NCBI GenBank assembly: GCA_033032175.1
Contig: CM065325.1
Span: 10,506,930-10,570,929 of the forward strand
Origin: Saturnia japonica
Lineage: Eukaryota; Arthropoda; Insecta; Lepidoptera; Saturniidae
Direction: 5' to 3'
DNA length: 64,000 bases
Every line of letters begins with the position of its first letter. Position 1 is the stretch's first letter. Below are positions 47,701 through 62,700 of the stretch, piece by piece. The position numbers and the translations under genes were made by a program. The notes under the pieces were generated by a model. That model had not been told where the DNA came from, searched no databases, and was given only the letters and a program-made list of their open reading frames with translations.

Positions 47701-50700
47701 ACTTTGTTTGAGTAAATATTTAGAAATTAAATAATTAATATAAATGGAAAAATTCGTAATATCACGCATGTTGCATAGACTTTTTTGATGTGTGTATTTT
47801 CTCTTATTTAATTTATACCATGAAACAACGAAGTATTTTCTATTATTTATACAGTAACTAGGTGTGCCCTGCGGTTTCACCCGTGCATAATTTAAAAGAC
47901 ACCTTCAAAAAAGAATCTTAAAGGTAGCCTATGTGTTAATCCAGGGTGCCAGCTACCTCCAAATTACTAAGTAACAAACATTAAACAGATATACAAACTT
48001 TCGCCTTTATAACATTAATATTAATAGGATTTTTTTTTAAACTATATATATTCAATGAGCAACTTCTGACACTTAGCTGAAAACTAAGCGGCCAAAGTAT
48101 AATTATTATTGATTCAAATAAATTAAATAATTATTACTTGTATATATTTAAGTGTGTAGGAATATATGATTTTTTTTATATATTTAAATTAAATTTGCAA
48201 TTTTTTTTTCTAAAATACTACTCGTATATACTTCACTTGTACTTCAGTGTTCGCGTATTTTTATATTTTATAAAATCGTCTATTTGCACTACCAATAACG
48301 TTTTTTTCTACAATACCGCTATCTTGTTAGTTGGAAGAAAATAATTAAGCTCACCCGTATATGAAAAAAGGACAATAAAGTATTAATTCATATTATATTA
48401 ACTTTAACAACAGTAACAGGTACCTATTGTTAATTTCATATTTCCTTACACAACAACTTTCACAAGAAAACGGGCTGCTATTTCCGACCATGTTTCCGTT
48501 TAATACCAAGAGCAACGGCTCAAACCTGAAAGGTTTCCCATTGAAAAAAAAAATGTTTTAAGGTGAACGTTCCTTGTTGCCTGGCGGTAACAAACAAGCC
48601 TGCTTTATGAAACGAACAACCGGGCACGGGTTGACCGCTGAAATGAAACTTTGTTTTAATTTGTTTTCTTGCTCGACAACAAAATTTATCCTCTTATTTG
48701 TTTCGTCGTAAAAATAGTATCACTTGGAAATACACGAAATTATTCAATTATGCATCCTGACTTGCGTTCTTTAGTAAGCAAAGAGGAGTCTGTGAAAATT
48801 ACCCGCTTACCTAATGTTTTTCATTGGTAACGATGGTGGAAAGTATCTATAAGCATTATGTTGAACAATTCTTCGGAACACAGTCTATTATACAAAGGGC
48901 ACAGACAAGAAGGCAACATCTTTCCTTTAACTCAAGATTTGATACCACTTGTAAGTATGAAATCGTCAAAGATTCACAGAACTTGTCTTTGATCTGAATT
49001 AAATGACCATAGTTGGTTTCTAGGCGGTCCTGCTCAGAGATGACAACATTAGGAACTCATCTTACCTGAATAATAAAATCAATCAAAATCTCAGAATAAA
49101 GAATTGCCTCTCGAGACCAAATGACTGTACACTCTATTAGTTGTTTGGCGATATATTAACGCTAGAAAATGCCATATATGATTTATTTATATAAATTACG
49201 TTATACAATTTTAGATTTGCTTAATAGGACAAGATTATGGTATGATTAATAAAATTAAATTGAGATTGTCTCCATTATATTGTTTGAAAATCTAAAATGT
49301 TTTGAATTTTGGAATTTAGTATCTAACGACTATTGTAATTTCCATGAATTTATGCGAAATAAATTTTAAAGAATAAGATATACCAAATGTATTTTATCTG
49401 ACTATAAATTTTATTAGTGATGTCTAAAATTACATATGCCGACCAGACAGAATTACATATATGTTTATATAAAATATAGATATAAGTAATATATGTGTAA
49501 TATTTTTTTTTATTATAGCACAACAAACTGATAGCCATTAATTGGCTGGTACGCACAATAAACCCCAAAAACAACGGTGAATATCGTGAGGCAGCAATAG
49601 CTACAATCCATCGCCAATCGTCGCTGTTATGCAGCCTTGCAAGCATCTCGACTGGATATATATTAGATGATACCGAAAAGCGACAAATCAAAAGTGTCAT
49701 TTTATTACAAAGTGTATCACCTTGTGCATGGTGGTCGCGACTCAGTCGGACACAATTGTCAGTTATATCTCGGCATCCAGTCGGATACCGAGTTTTTATG
49801 TAATATATTATGTACTTGACTTAAACAAGGTTTTAAGATTTCAGTTATTAAACTGAAGGATCTTGCATTTGTGCTTGATTCCGTGAGTGATGAATGAGCA
49901 AAAGTTAAAAAAGTACATAAAGTGCTTCAACTCACGTAGTCTTTTAAATCACGGAGATCAACATGACCAAAAGATTATATTAATTCCAAAATAAAATATC
50001 CAAAAATATTTAGGCTGTATTATATACTCTTATTAAAGGGGCAAGCAGTAAAAATAATCACAAAGTTTTGGCATAACAAATTCAAAAACAAGCTTAAAAC
50101 AGTGTACCTATGATTTATCAGAAGCCAGTCAACAACAAATACCTATATAATATGTTTGTATATATGTTTTATATTACCCATGAATTATATATTAAATGAA
50201 GTTATTTTTTAAGTAAATGCTGCAAGACTGCTAGGAAGTCCTTGTGAGCCTGTTTATAAGTTTTAGTATGATTATGTTATGAACTACGTGTTCAAAGTTA
50301 CATTTATGTTATACTAGATATAGCCGCGACTTCGTTTGCGTGGCCTAAGGAATGCCGTCGATCGAGCATACGCACGAATCGTGCTACTGCCGCTCCCGGT
50401 TATATGCATATTGTGGGTGATCCTTAGAAGATCGACATATGTTCTCCCTGAGATTTTATAGGTCTTTTTAATATTCAAAGTTATGTAGTACATTAATTTG
50501 GTATAACCTCGTAAACCCAATTCTTTTTCTAAAATAAAAGTAGTCTATGTTACTCCCTTATAACGTCAGCTATCTTCCACTGAAATGTCCCGTCAAAATC
50601 GGTCCAACCGTTACGGAGATTACCCGGAACAAACAGACAATCAGACAAAAGTTTTAAAAATTGGTTATTTGTTATAGGTATCGTAGTTATATACTTTCAC

Positions 50701-53700
50701 TTACATTTAGTAAAAAGAAGTTATTTTCGCATTACAAACAGACATACATACATTAATTGTATGTATAAATCATTAATATTAAATATGATGTTGTTTATAC
50801 TCATAATTTAGTCAATTATGTTTTTAATGTTAAAAGTGTTTTAATAAAATTTAAGTACAATCTGATCTTTTCAGTTTCTGAGGTTTTCATACGTTTTTAA
50901 CCAAAGCTATTCAATTAAATGACTATTTAATCTACATGGATAGTTCTATGAAATCTCTCATCTAAAACTAAAAAACCATCTTATAAACAAACTCGATAAC
51001 AATTATTTTAAACTAATTTTACTTTAAGTAATTCTGTATTACTTCTAAAGAACCAACTCTAAATTGAATTCTGAACAATTCTATAGATAATAAAATAAGA
51101 AAATCGTTTAATGAAATAAAGTTTATCTAAAAGTTTTTACATCATATCTGATCTAATCTGAAAATTTAAGTAACCAAATAAACACATTACATGTATATTA
51201 TAACTAATACAAATTCAATACAATACAATACAAACAATAAAATACTAATCAGCAGATGGCGCTAATGGTACAATAATAAAATACAAATTACACATCAAGA
51301 AGCTTTTGTTAAATTCCCGTCATTTAATTTGCCTTGATTTTAATCCGGTAAATACATAACTATTTGCTTTTCTCATAGTGATACAATATAACCGTAGTAA
51401 GACTGTGTTTATATTGAAAATAATTTATCAATTAAAATTCATTACCTAAACTGTAAATTTGATAATTAAACGAGCGATTTTGAATGTAGATGTGTTTTGT
51501 AATACTTTTTGTCTACATCTTTTGTTGTTTTCATTATTTGTGTATTTTGGCAGAAATAATAAAATTTTCATATCAATTTTATGGACCTCGGGCAAAGAAT
51601 GGAGGATTGAAGGAATTCAATTTTTCTTGGTAGGTTAATGTCCCAAACTGGTAGTACAATACGACATCACTAAATACCTAATTAGAACTTATATAATTTT
51701 ATAATACTATTAAAATAGTTGATTTTTCATATTTATATAAAAGTCTTATCTGTAATCATGGTTGCTGTAGGTACAGTTTTTGTATCTATATATAATACTA
51801 GTGGTATGTACGCGGCTCCGCCCTTGTTACTACGCAATTAGCTAAATGTATTGTACATAATTATGTTAAAATTAATGGGATAATCTCCACACGTTACTGT
51901 GATGAAATAATTATATTTCATTTGCGAGTTAATGTTGATTGAAATATGTGCTTCAGTGGGATTAGGTAGATTTTACAGTGAGATAAAACTAATGAACTTA
52001 AATTTAAATATAAGAAATGGATATTTATATATATATACATATACACCTACATTGAGTCAAGATACTTGTGAAAAAGGCTACTTGCAGTTCAAAGCCTACA
52101 TGTAACTAAACTCAAACCGAACTATAATAAATACAAGGTGTCCAGAAAGGGTATCGGGTATTTGTAAGTTCAATGAAACAAAAATTATTTGTATGCAATA
52201 AAAAAGTTTATTGTTTATTATTAGCATATGAATTGGAGAATTATTTGGAAAAGATGATGTTATCCAAATGATGACCGTTACGTTGCTGGCACTCTTCTAA
52301 ACGGAAACGAAGATTGGCGATAACACGTTGACACATAGCTATCGATATTGCTGCCATTTCTGAGCTGATGTTTTGCTTTAACTGGGTTAGATTCGTCGGA
52401 TTGTTTTGATAAACCTTACTTTTAAGGTATCCTCATGCATAATAGTCAAGCGGGCTAAGGTCGGGGCTTCTGGGAGGCCAGTTGATGTTACCCCTTCGCG
52501 AAATGACTTTATTAGGGAATAATTCGTTAACAACTTCCATTGAGTCATTTGAGGTATGGCAAGTGGCCCCATCTTGTTGGAACCACGTTCTTGAGTTGAA
52601 ACCTGCAAACTCCTGCAACTCTGGGACCAAAAAATTTCGCAACATATCGCAATAACGGTCACTATTCACATTAATTGCTCGGCCTCGTTGATCTTCATGA
52701 AAATAAGGACCAATTATGCCTTTAGCAGACATAGCGGCCCAAACAACGACCTTTGGGCTATGCAGGGGTCGTTCATGCTTTCGTCTCGGATTCTCCACTG
52801 CCCAGTACCGACAATTCTGCTTATTAACATGACCATTCAGGTGAAAATTTGCTTCGTCACTGAACAGTATATTGTTAAAGTTGTTTAATCGCTGCAGCAT
52901 TTCGTTCGCAAAATTCAGTCGATTAGCATAGTCCGTATCCTTCAATTCTTGAACCAATTGAATTTTATAGGCTTTTAGATGTAAGTCTTTCTTTAAAATC
53001 GAATGTAAAGACGATTTTTTGATGTTCAACGCTTGGCTTCGCTTTCGGATGGATAAAGACGGATTTTGACGAACCGACGCCTCAACTTCTTCAATTGTTT
53101 CTTCATCGCGAACTGAACGAGGACGACCAGAGTTTTGAATTTTAACTGTCGCACCTGTATTCTCGAACATCCTAATCTATTTCCTAATGCTATCGTCACT
53201 TGGCGCATGGCGTGTACGATAGAGACGTTGAGCAGTCACTATTGAATTACCATTACGATAATACGCTCGTACGCAAAATGCGCGATGCGTCCCCGAGTAC
53301 TGTTCCATCGTGACTAAAACTCCACAAAATGGCGGACGCCACGAACCCCTCCCCGCACCCTTTAGACGCCCCGTTTCGAATATGGCGCGAAAACAAATAC
53401 CCGATACCCTTTCTGGACACCTTGTAGTAGCACCCCATCATAGGCTTAGTAACCATGCTTAGTCCATGATTATACACCAACAAAACTTGAACAAAAGACA
53501 TTGTAAAGTGGTATCCAAAAGAAGGGAATAGAAATAAAAAATGATCACAAATTACATGGAAGTACGATATAAAAAAGATAGCAGGAGAAACGTTGATGAA
53601 GACTACAAAAGATAGGAATTTGTAGAAATCCCTGAAAGAGGCTTATGTCGTAGGACAAGTTGAAGCGTTTGTCAATGATATTAAATTAAATTAAAAATAT

Positions 53701-56700
53701 GTATAAATTTCAGCTATAAAAACTTTATTATAATTAACAATTCTTAGTAAGACAAATAAAGGTTCTAAAATAAACTTCCTAAACATAATAATGGCTCAAG
53801 AATAATGTTATGGAAATTTTATTGTCGAAAGGATGGATCATTACGTGAATAATAATGATGTCTGGGAGTGATTTCCTCTCTGTACATCCACTAAAAATGA
53901 TAATAACTGTAAATAATATAGTATAGCGTGAATTTTTATATATTTGATCGTATTTTCTTTTATTAATTAGTGCCTTCTTAGGTCCTAAGTTAAGTACATA
54001 ATATATGTTTTTTTTTACATTTTTTAATTAGTAAATACCAAATTTCTTTTCGTGAAGATTAAGTTGGGATGCCTCGTATGTCAGTTCATGTTGCCAAACA
54101 ATCTTTTCAGAGCAAAACACAGTAGAATCAGTACTACTGTTTTACAGCAAAAATAGATGCAAGTCGCCGGTATAGAACATTGCATTTTAAGAAATTACTT
54201 AATTAAAATCTGTCAACTACTTAATGTAATAAATAGGTCTTATCTAAGTGTAGGAAAGAAACTGTACTAGCGGTTCTGTTTACATTTAATTTTCTACTTA
54301 TCATCTTATTAATACTATAATAATACTAGCAATATCGCTCCAGCCGTTTCAGAGTCCATAGGAAACATACACACAAACATCTATTTATATATATATATGA
54401 CTCTGAAGCTACCCGTCAGATATGAAAAATTATTTTTGCATTTTATAGTCTAGTTATTGAGGAAACCAAAAAATTAATTTTTTAAAGTAATAAAAGTTAC
54501 CTCATTAACTCCTCTGACTATGGCTCTCATTGTAGCGTTTCTCGGTCCATCCACTGTCCTCCCGTCGTCAGTTGGTCCCCACGACGCGCTGTATATATGT
54601 ATCTTGTGCGGTTCATGACCCATCGAGTTGGCCTCAATTAGGTCAGTCATGTACGGCTGGTCCAGCATTCTTATACCTGTATGTGCAACAAATAAACTTA
54701 ACAATAACTTTCATTAAGCGTCAAATGCAATAAAAGTTCAAGTAGGAGTTTTTTGGATTGATCTGCATGTTGTGGTTGTTATTATAATTCATAAACTTAT
54801 GTTATATGTCCCTGTATTATATTTGATATAGTTTGTAGAAGTGAAAGGAATTACAAATAATAACTAAATACAAGCATGAATTTCAAGTTGCCAGTTCATA
54901 CTGCAAATGTCAAACAGAAAATAATCTATGATTAAAAAGTCGCTGGTTGAATTTCGATCATTGGGCGGCCGCTAGTTTTAATGATTTGACAAAAAAATAC
55001 CCTCATAATTTTATTATTTGAATTTAAAAAAATATATGGTCACTGTCTTGTTAAAGCGTGGTTTCAACTCTGAAGATTATAAAAATATTTTATCCATGTG
55101 ATATTGCCATAATGGTGTAGGTATATAATAGTGTTACCATTAAAAAGAAGAAGAAAAATTCGAGTAAAGCAAACATAAATAATATAATTATTGTTTTTCA
55201 ACAGACATACGAAATGAAAATGATATCGTTTCGTATTATAGAAACGTGCCAATATATTGACAAAGTATTCGATAACAAACCGCCTTCTGATATTTCATCC
55301 GAGGTAATAAAAGCAGTAGCCGGAGGGCGCGTTGGCGGGAACTAATGATCAAGCGAAGGGATAGAATTTCTTTTATGACTAAAACTACGCTAAAACTTTT
55401 ATATGCTAACAAACTAAGATTCAATATTTATGTATGTTGGTTAATGATACTGCGATAGTCATTTGGATAGAGGATATTCTTGTCTTTAAGACAATGGTGG
55501 CTCAGTTGTAGCATGTACGGACGCCGCGTCTATCAACGTGGGTACGAACCTCTACAATGAGTCTGAGCTTTCGGGTGAAGGAAAACATCACGATGAAACC
55601 ATAGTATGGTGGTAGGCTATTTTCTAATGTTAGCTACCAATCTCAAAATGAAAATCTGTCTGTTTTTTAGTGTATTTTTTTTATTAAGCTATCAAAACTT
55701 TATTCATTATTTTATAATTAATTTAATACATCCGTTCATGATTAAAGTGTTATAACATAAATAATTATCAATTTCCCTTTCGAGGCTTATCGTAATGTTA
55801 TCTGGAAATATTTCGAAGTAGGTAAATAAGTTTGAGTTAGACATCAAAGGGAGCGCTAAGCCACCAATCAGCCCGCGAAACCATGAAATCCCCAATACTA
55901 TACGTCAATAGAACACACACACACACATAGACGCAACAAACTCGTTTTATATTCACACCGTTATAAAGAAACGATAATGTAATAAAATTATAGGTTTCTC
56001 TAGTTAGTCTCCTATGAATCACTAACAATCAATTCAAATCTATTTCTATATACATATAAGCTATTCATCATTGTGTACCTACTATTCTCATTATAGTATT
56101 TATACGTTTGTTAAGAATTGTAAATGTTTTCATAAATTAGGTACATTTCATATGACAATCGTAATCACTAATCACACTTCGAAGAGTTTCGACATTCATA
56201 TGAAAACATTTAAAGTCAAACTACCTTGGTTTTAAACTTTAAAATATTTAAACCTAACATAAAATAATTTAGTTCAGGTCCGTATCCTAAATATATTTTT
56301 CAGGTTATATTGAATTCGCCTTTAATTATGATTACGTAAATAGTTTCCCAAGAGCATAGTTATAACAAAATGGCCAAATTTCGCCTTCAAAATGGTAAAT
56401 TCATATTATGTACGATATTATGTAGGTTTAGCTATTTCAGCTTTCGTTTCGCCCTAGTAAAATATGCAATCAGTAATCAGATTACATAATTGGAATCTTT
56501 GGGTAACTTTATTTTTACATACAATTTATTTTGGTAACTATTGTGTTTACTTTAATAAAATTCTCAGACTGACTGATAGATAACGAATAGCCGGTCTAGT
56601 TAAGAAGCATAACATTCTGTACAGAAGCTCCATAGATTTATAATGGAGATGAAGATTGAGATAAAATTTTGGTAAGTTCATCTTTATAAAAAGAGGATTA

Positions 56701-59700
56701 AAAAGATGGTTCCTGAATTGTTACCGATGTGAAATCCCATCGAAAATACTAATAAAAAATATACATTTTATACGAAAATATTGAGTTATTATGGAAATAT
56801 TTTAGTATATCTATCTCGCTTCTTAGTGCGAGTAGTCTCGACGATCATTTTGTCATGAAGTTCATAAAAATATGAATCGGTACCTATAATACCCTACAGT
56901 TAATCCAACAAATACGAAAGTTATAATCTGATTTTGTGGAACAATATTCGCTTTATACATTTAACGTTACTACCAATTTTTAACGGAAAAGAATATCATT
57001 TAGTTTTATCCCTATTCTTTAGGAATATTATCCCTAAGATAATATTCCTTTGGAATATAAAACAGGCTTTATGAGAACTTTAGATTCTTGTAAAATTAGG
57101 CAAAAAAAGTAATATCTTTATCTTGTAATGGAAAGTGACACCCACGCTGTCTCTTGGCAAGTAAACATGTTGTTATAATTGTATGTAATACTAGCGGTGT
57201 CTCGCGGCTCTACCCGTCTCTATTATGCAGTAGTTAATGTCTCCCTAATTTATTTTTACTTATATTATTGACAAATCTTATCTAATCTTATCTTATCTAT
57301 CTTCCCGTGAACAAAATCATTAAGAGTCAGAAGATCAAAATCGTTTTTTACGAATCCCTAAAGAATCAATTGAACAAAGAAGTGCAAAAAAATATGCGGT
57401 TAAGCCTTTTTCAATTAAATCTGAACATACGTTCTAGATACTATATACTACAAGGTGATTCTAAATTTTTATAATTTTACTGGATGTTAAAAAAATCCTA
57501 TAAGCATCTTGCATCTGTGTCTTACACATTATTTAATACTCTCTATCTCGCTCGCGCGCCGTTTTGGGAAAAATTGTAAGGGAAAAGTCCGTGCCATTCT
57601 TTGAAAAGAAGCCTTTGCCCAGTATTAAGACACAGACTGGTAGCAATTAGATCTTGAAGACTGGCTCAAGTGACAGCGCGTCGAATGACATGGCTTCGAA
57701 TCCTAAGCCTGATCGGTGATGGAAAAAATAGTGTTGAAAACATAGACGGTCGTAGGATATTTTTTAATAACCGACTGCCGCCATTCTGACATCTTAAAAT
57801 GTAAGTAATAATATTTTGCCAAATTACTTTAAAATTTGTCATTAAATAAAAAACACATAATCTAAAGATAATCTTTGCCGCTCTTAACTCCCTTTATAGT
57901 TGATGTATCACATGATATAGTCATAAAATTTCTGGATGGGATTCATAAAATTGTATAAAGAAACTTTTCATAAGTGCCTTTTCGACGGCCTAACGACCCA
58001 TTCGTGACTAAATTGTTTATGAAATTATGATTAAAATGTTAAGGTAATAAAAAAAAATTATGGTATAGTTCTTTTGTATTTTCCGAGTTAGTATTATATG
58101 TGATACTATTATATGCCTGCGACTTCGACCTCGTGGTATATTTCGTGTGTGAAAAACAGCAACTAACTAAAAACCTTACCTCACTTCAGTCTCACCTGAC
58201 GGTATTTGACCAGTATGGCTTTGACAATACCCAAGTAAAATCATTTTAAATATTAACCGATATTATCTAAAAGACATAAGGGCACATTAATAACTTTAAT
58301 CTTATTAAACGTTAATATCCTGTGAATAATGGTGTATTGTAGTTTGTAGGTTTAGTATAATTTAATAAAAATCCCGATGACGCAAACAAGACAAACAACG
58401 ACATCTATCGTCTCGATAAAACAAATATATTAATAAGCTCAATCGGTCAAGTTGTTCAGAAGTTGAAAAAATCATATAATAACAATAGATGTTAATAGCA
58501 GAAGCAAACCAGATGTTATATAAAATATAAAAAATATTACATACTCTATAACAAAGTTCCCATAAATTTTATAATATTGAGAATAAAAATATAATCTTAT
58601 TTAAATGTGTAAATACGTTTGTTCGAAAGTTTGTCCATTTAAAATACTCAAACGTCTGGACAGATTCTTGTGAAGTTTAAATAAAAAAGTTAATAAATTG
58701 TCATAAATTACGAAAAGTTATATTTTTCACATTTCAAGTATTTATTTATCTTCTTATTTATTTATACTTATCCATTTACATCGATACATTATTCGTAGAT
58801 TAAGAATGACATCTTTAACAAAATAACTTATTTTATTTTTCTTACATTTGAAATATATCCTATATAACCTAAGGCAGTATATAAAACCCATTTCTAAAAA
58901 CAAGCGGAAACTATACTTATACTACTACACTCGTTCAAAGTTTCATTGAATTTTCACCACAATAAAACAAGAACTTTAGCAAGAGATTTCACAGTGTACA
59001 TTTTATGTTATAATTAGCGCGCGTCGTCGTAAAAATTCACTCACATCCTTTATTCATAACGCCCCTAAACGAACATAACTTTAAAAAGCCTTAGTTATTC
59101 TGAAAATACAAACACTGTATGTAGCTCTCTTTGTCTATATTTAATTAAAGATTATGATCTGGTTTTAACTACAAATTATATTACTACAATACGCTTAAAA
59201 AATGTGCCCAACCCGATTTAACGTTGAGTATTTAATTCGTCGGCATCAAAGGTAAACGTAAAACACGGAGAACAATTATGCGGTTCGCCGGAGTGTTTGT
59301 TATCTCCGGTATATTGTACTCGACGGCGACGTCTACATTTGACAATACGTTCCTTCTCAGTGCTAAGAACTTTACTAATGATATATTATATTATAACAAC
59401 GGTCTAATTATAATGGATAACCTCTTTATTATTTCTCAAAGTTGCTTTTTTATGGCAAAGCTTTCTTCATTCTTCTCCAAAATTAAATCATTTTAAACCT
59501 TATGTTCCCCGCTGTTAACACTAAAATGTCTATAGAAATATTCACTACTACCTGTGCCGTAGTTTGGTTGGTTTCACCCATGTGGCCTATCGTTCTTTTT
59601 AATTATCATATTAGCCTATAATTATTAGTTTGCTTGACGCTTATGGTTACTACTTCCCTCTTTAAGGTCGTAGCTTGATGTTACCTTCGTCAATAAATAA

Positions 59701-62700
59701 GCTATAAATACAAAAATATTTTTTCAATTCTGCCTGGTAGTTCCAGAAATTAGCAAAAAATAACAAAATATCTTTACATTTATAATATTATTATAGAAAA
59801 CGTTTTAGCAAGTTTAATCTTTCATAACTACTACACGTTCCTAACTCTATGGTGTTTTGTGAATTAATTTTTTTTCTCATTAGTTCGCAGAGTATGTCCT
59901 TCCGCTATTGAATGCGGTTTATTAGGTCAACTTTGGCTACGTGCTACGAACCACGTAGCGAACACAGCTAACAATTTCTGTAGCACTTGACGAATATTAT
60001 CATTAGTATGGTTATACCCGTAAACCGTATTCTGATGCTCCGTGACGTCACTGGATGAAATATTAAAACTAGCGGACGCTCAATGGCCGAAATTAAAGCA
60101 GCGAATTTTTGATTATAGACTATTATATATTTTACATTTGCAGTATGAATATTATTTCACTTGCTGTCACTTTTTAGGGGGTCAAAGATCAAAGGCACTA
60201 GTCAGGTTATTATTCGCAGTATTATTTAATTTTATTTAGGACCGATTTTTCTGTCATCGCATAACATTATTTGAGGAATAATTTTGACTTTTTGACGGAT
60301 AATGCATAAAAAACCTATCAAAATTTAAAGATTATTCTTCACTTAAAGTTATCTGGTAATTGAAAAATCGCCCCTTAAGACATATTATATATAAATTATA
60401 GCCTCGTTTTAGGCCTCGACTTTCGACTTACGTAACAAAAATAAATTTTTAAAGTTAGCTGAGTGTTTACAACCCTACTTACATCCTAGCCTATACTATT
60501 CCTCGTCAATCTGGCAATCACATAAAAAAAAATTTTTTTGAATCGGACTGGTAGTTCCATAGATTAGCATGTTTAAACAAACAAACAAACAAAAAACTCT
60601 TCCGGTTTTTTATATTAGTATAGATTAAGATTGAAATTCGCCCTGTGCCCAGAATTATGTCAGTAGGCATGTAACCCCATTTAAGTTTCTCGATTTGTCC
60701 TTGATGTCCTTCTCATAATATCCAGTTGATACACTACACATTCAGTTAACACGCATGACATTCAGTTTCGTGACACATTGACCTAGATTTAAAAATAATA
60801 TATCTCCAAATATGGCATAACCCAAGAGAACGGCCGCGGCATCGCATTCGAGATAAATGAATCCTGTGATGTGAATAATAAAAAGTGTTTATTTAATATT
60901 CATAAGCTTTATTATTATACTGTACTCGGGGGTTTCAAAAATAGTCTTAAGTCTTAATTTTAATTACTATTAATCTTTTGATTGAGTTCGGAACTATATA
61001 ATTATATTATTATTATTTATTTTAGGTGTTGCTAAAAGTTAGCATTATTTTTTTCCCTTTTTAAGTACCTATTATTATTATTTATTTATTTGTCTATGGA
61101 TTCTTTGTAGTCTGAAATAAATATTTATTATTTTTATTATATATCTTATCAAGGGAATTTTTCAAAATCATTGAAGATGGATTTCTTTTTTGTTAAAAAT
61201 TCTCTTGTATAGTTGTTATTCTTTAATGTATTCTATAAATCAAATTAAGTTTAGTATCTTAATTTATCTATTTTTTTAAGTTAGGTATACTTCTTAAGAC
61301 TCGTTTTATTAGATAGAGACTTTCAGAGTAAATTCGAGAGCTGCGCACGCGTCATATGACGGAAGTGCGACATGATGAAGTTTAATGCCATTTTTTTTAT
61401 TGTATAAAAATAAAGAGCAGTTAAATTAATTTTAATTATTATCGTCAAAGGCTTTATTTTTCTTTTGTTACGCTAAAGAACTCTATAGCTTCTTATGTAC
61501 GTACATAAGTACACACAATTTACACTTCTAAAATTACTCAACAGTAGGTTCTAGCAATTAAACAAAAAAGCATTAAAATCTATATACAATTAACAAAATT
61601 GAAGTGTCTGTTTGTAATGACAAAACACGAACTTTTAAAATTCTTGTCTGTCTGTCTTTTTGTTCCGGTTAACCTCTGAAACGGTTTTTAACGAGACTTT
61701 TACTGGCGGATAGCTGATGCTATAAGGAGTAACTTAGGCTACATTTATTTTAGAAAACGAATTGTAGACATTAAAAAGACAAACAAAAACGTCAGCAAGA
61801 GCATAATATGTCTGTTTTCTAAGGATCAGCCATAATAAGCATTTTTATGTTGTAAAAAATCGGGAGCGGGTTTAGTACGGTTCACACGTATACCCGATCG
61901 ACAGCATTCTGAAGTCCATGCAAACGCAACTTACCGGCAACTTTGGAGTGGTAGGCCACACCAACACCGCAAACACCATTATCTCGCGCAGCTGCTACTT
62001 CTCCGGCGCATCTCGTGCCATGGCTGTACAATAAATATATACAAATAAAATAAAATAAAAAATTTACGTCCTCTTACAATTCTCTTTAACATCAAAGGAT
62101 TGTAAGATATTTATACAATTAGCATTAGCAAAACTTCATTTCAATATTGTATTTCAAGCATATTTTATAACAAAAAAAAATAAGTTCATAGTATTTAACA
62201 TGTTTACATAGATAGAAAAGAAATAGATTTGATATCCAAAAGCTAGTACATCATTTTATTTGCAATAATAATTATTAATGATACATACAGAATAAAAAGA
62301 AGATGATTTAATAATATCGAATCAATAAAAAGCGTGAGATTAAAGGAAGAACGCCAAAGACTATCTTCGGATTTGAAAAATAACATCTCAATTGATTCTA
62401 ACAAAATTTAATTTAAATCGACTGCTGAATCGAAAAGTTTCAATTAGTCTCAATCCTTAATCAACGCGAGCTTGATTGAAACGAAACCCTTCGTTTGGAT
62501 TTACATTTTTAATTAATTATTACTTTTTCAATATAATTTATAAACATTAATCTCTCAATATATTTTAAGATAAACTACTTGTTAACATGACACTGCTTAT
62601 GATCTATACGTATTGCTGTTTTTTTTTTATTTTGAATAAAACATTACGCAATCTAATATTTTTTCTCGTGTGTCTGTTAATATCGTTATTTTTTATGCAA

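Noticed and set aside
59278..59496. Plus-strand frame starting with a signal-peptide-like sequence ([15 protein letters not shown])
   Set aside because: No known domain, low-complexity remainder, inside an amon intron on the opposite strand. A single ATG with a hydrophobic stretch is expected by chance.
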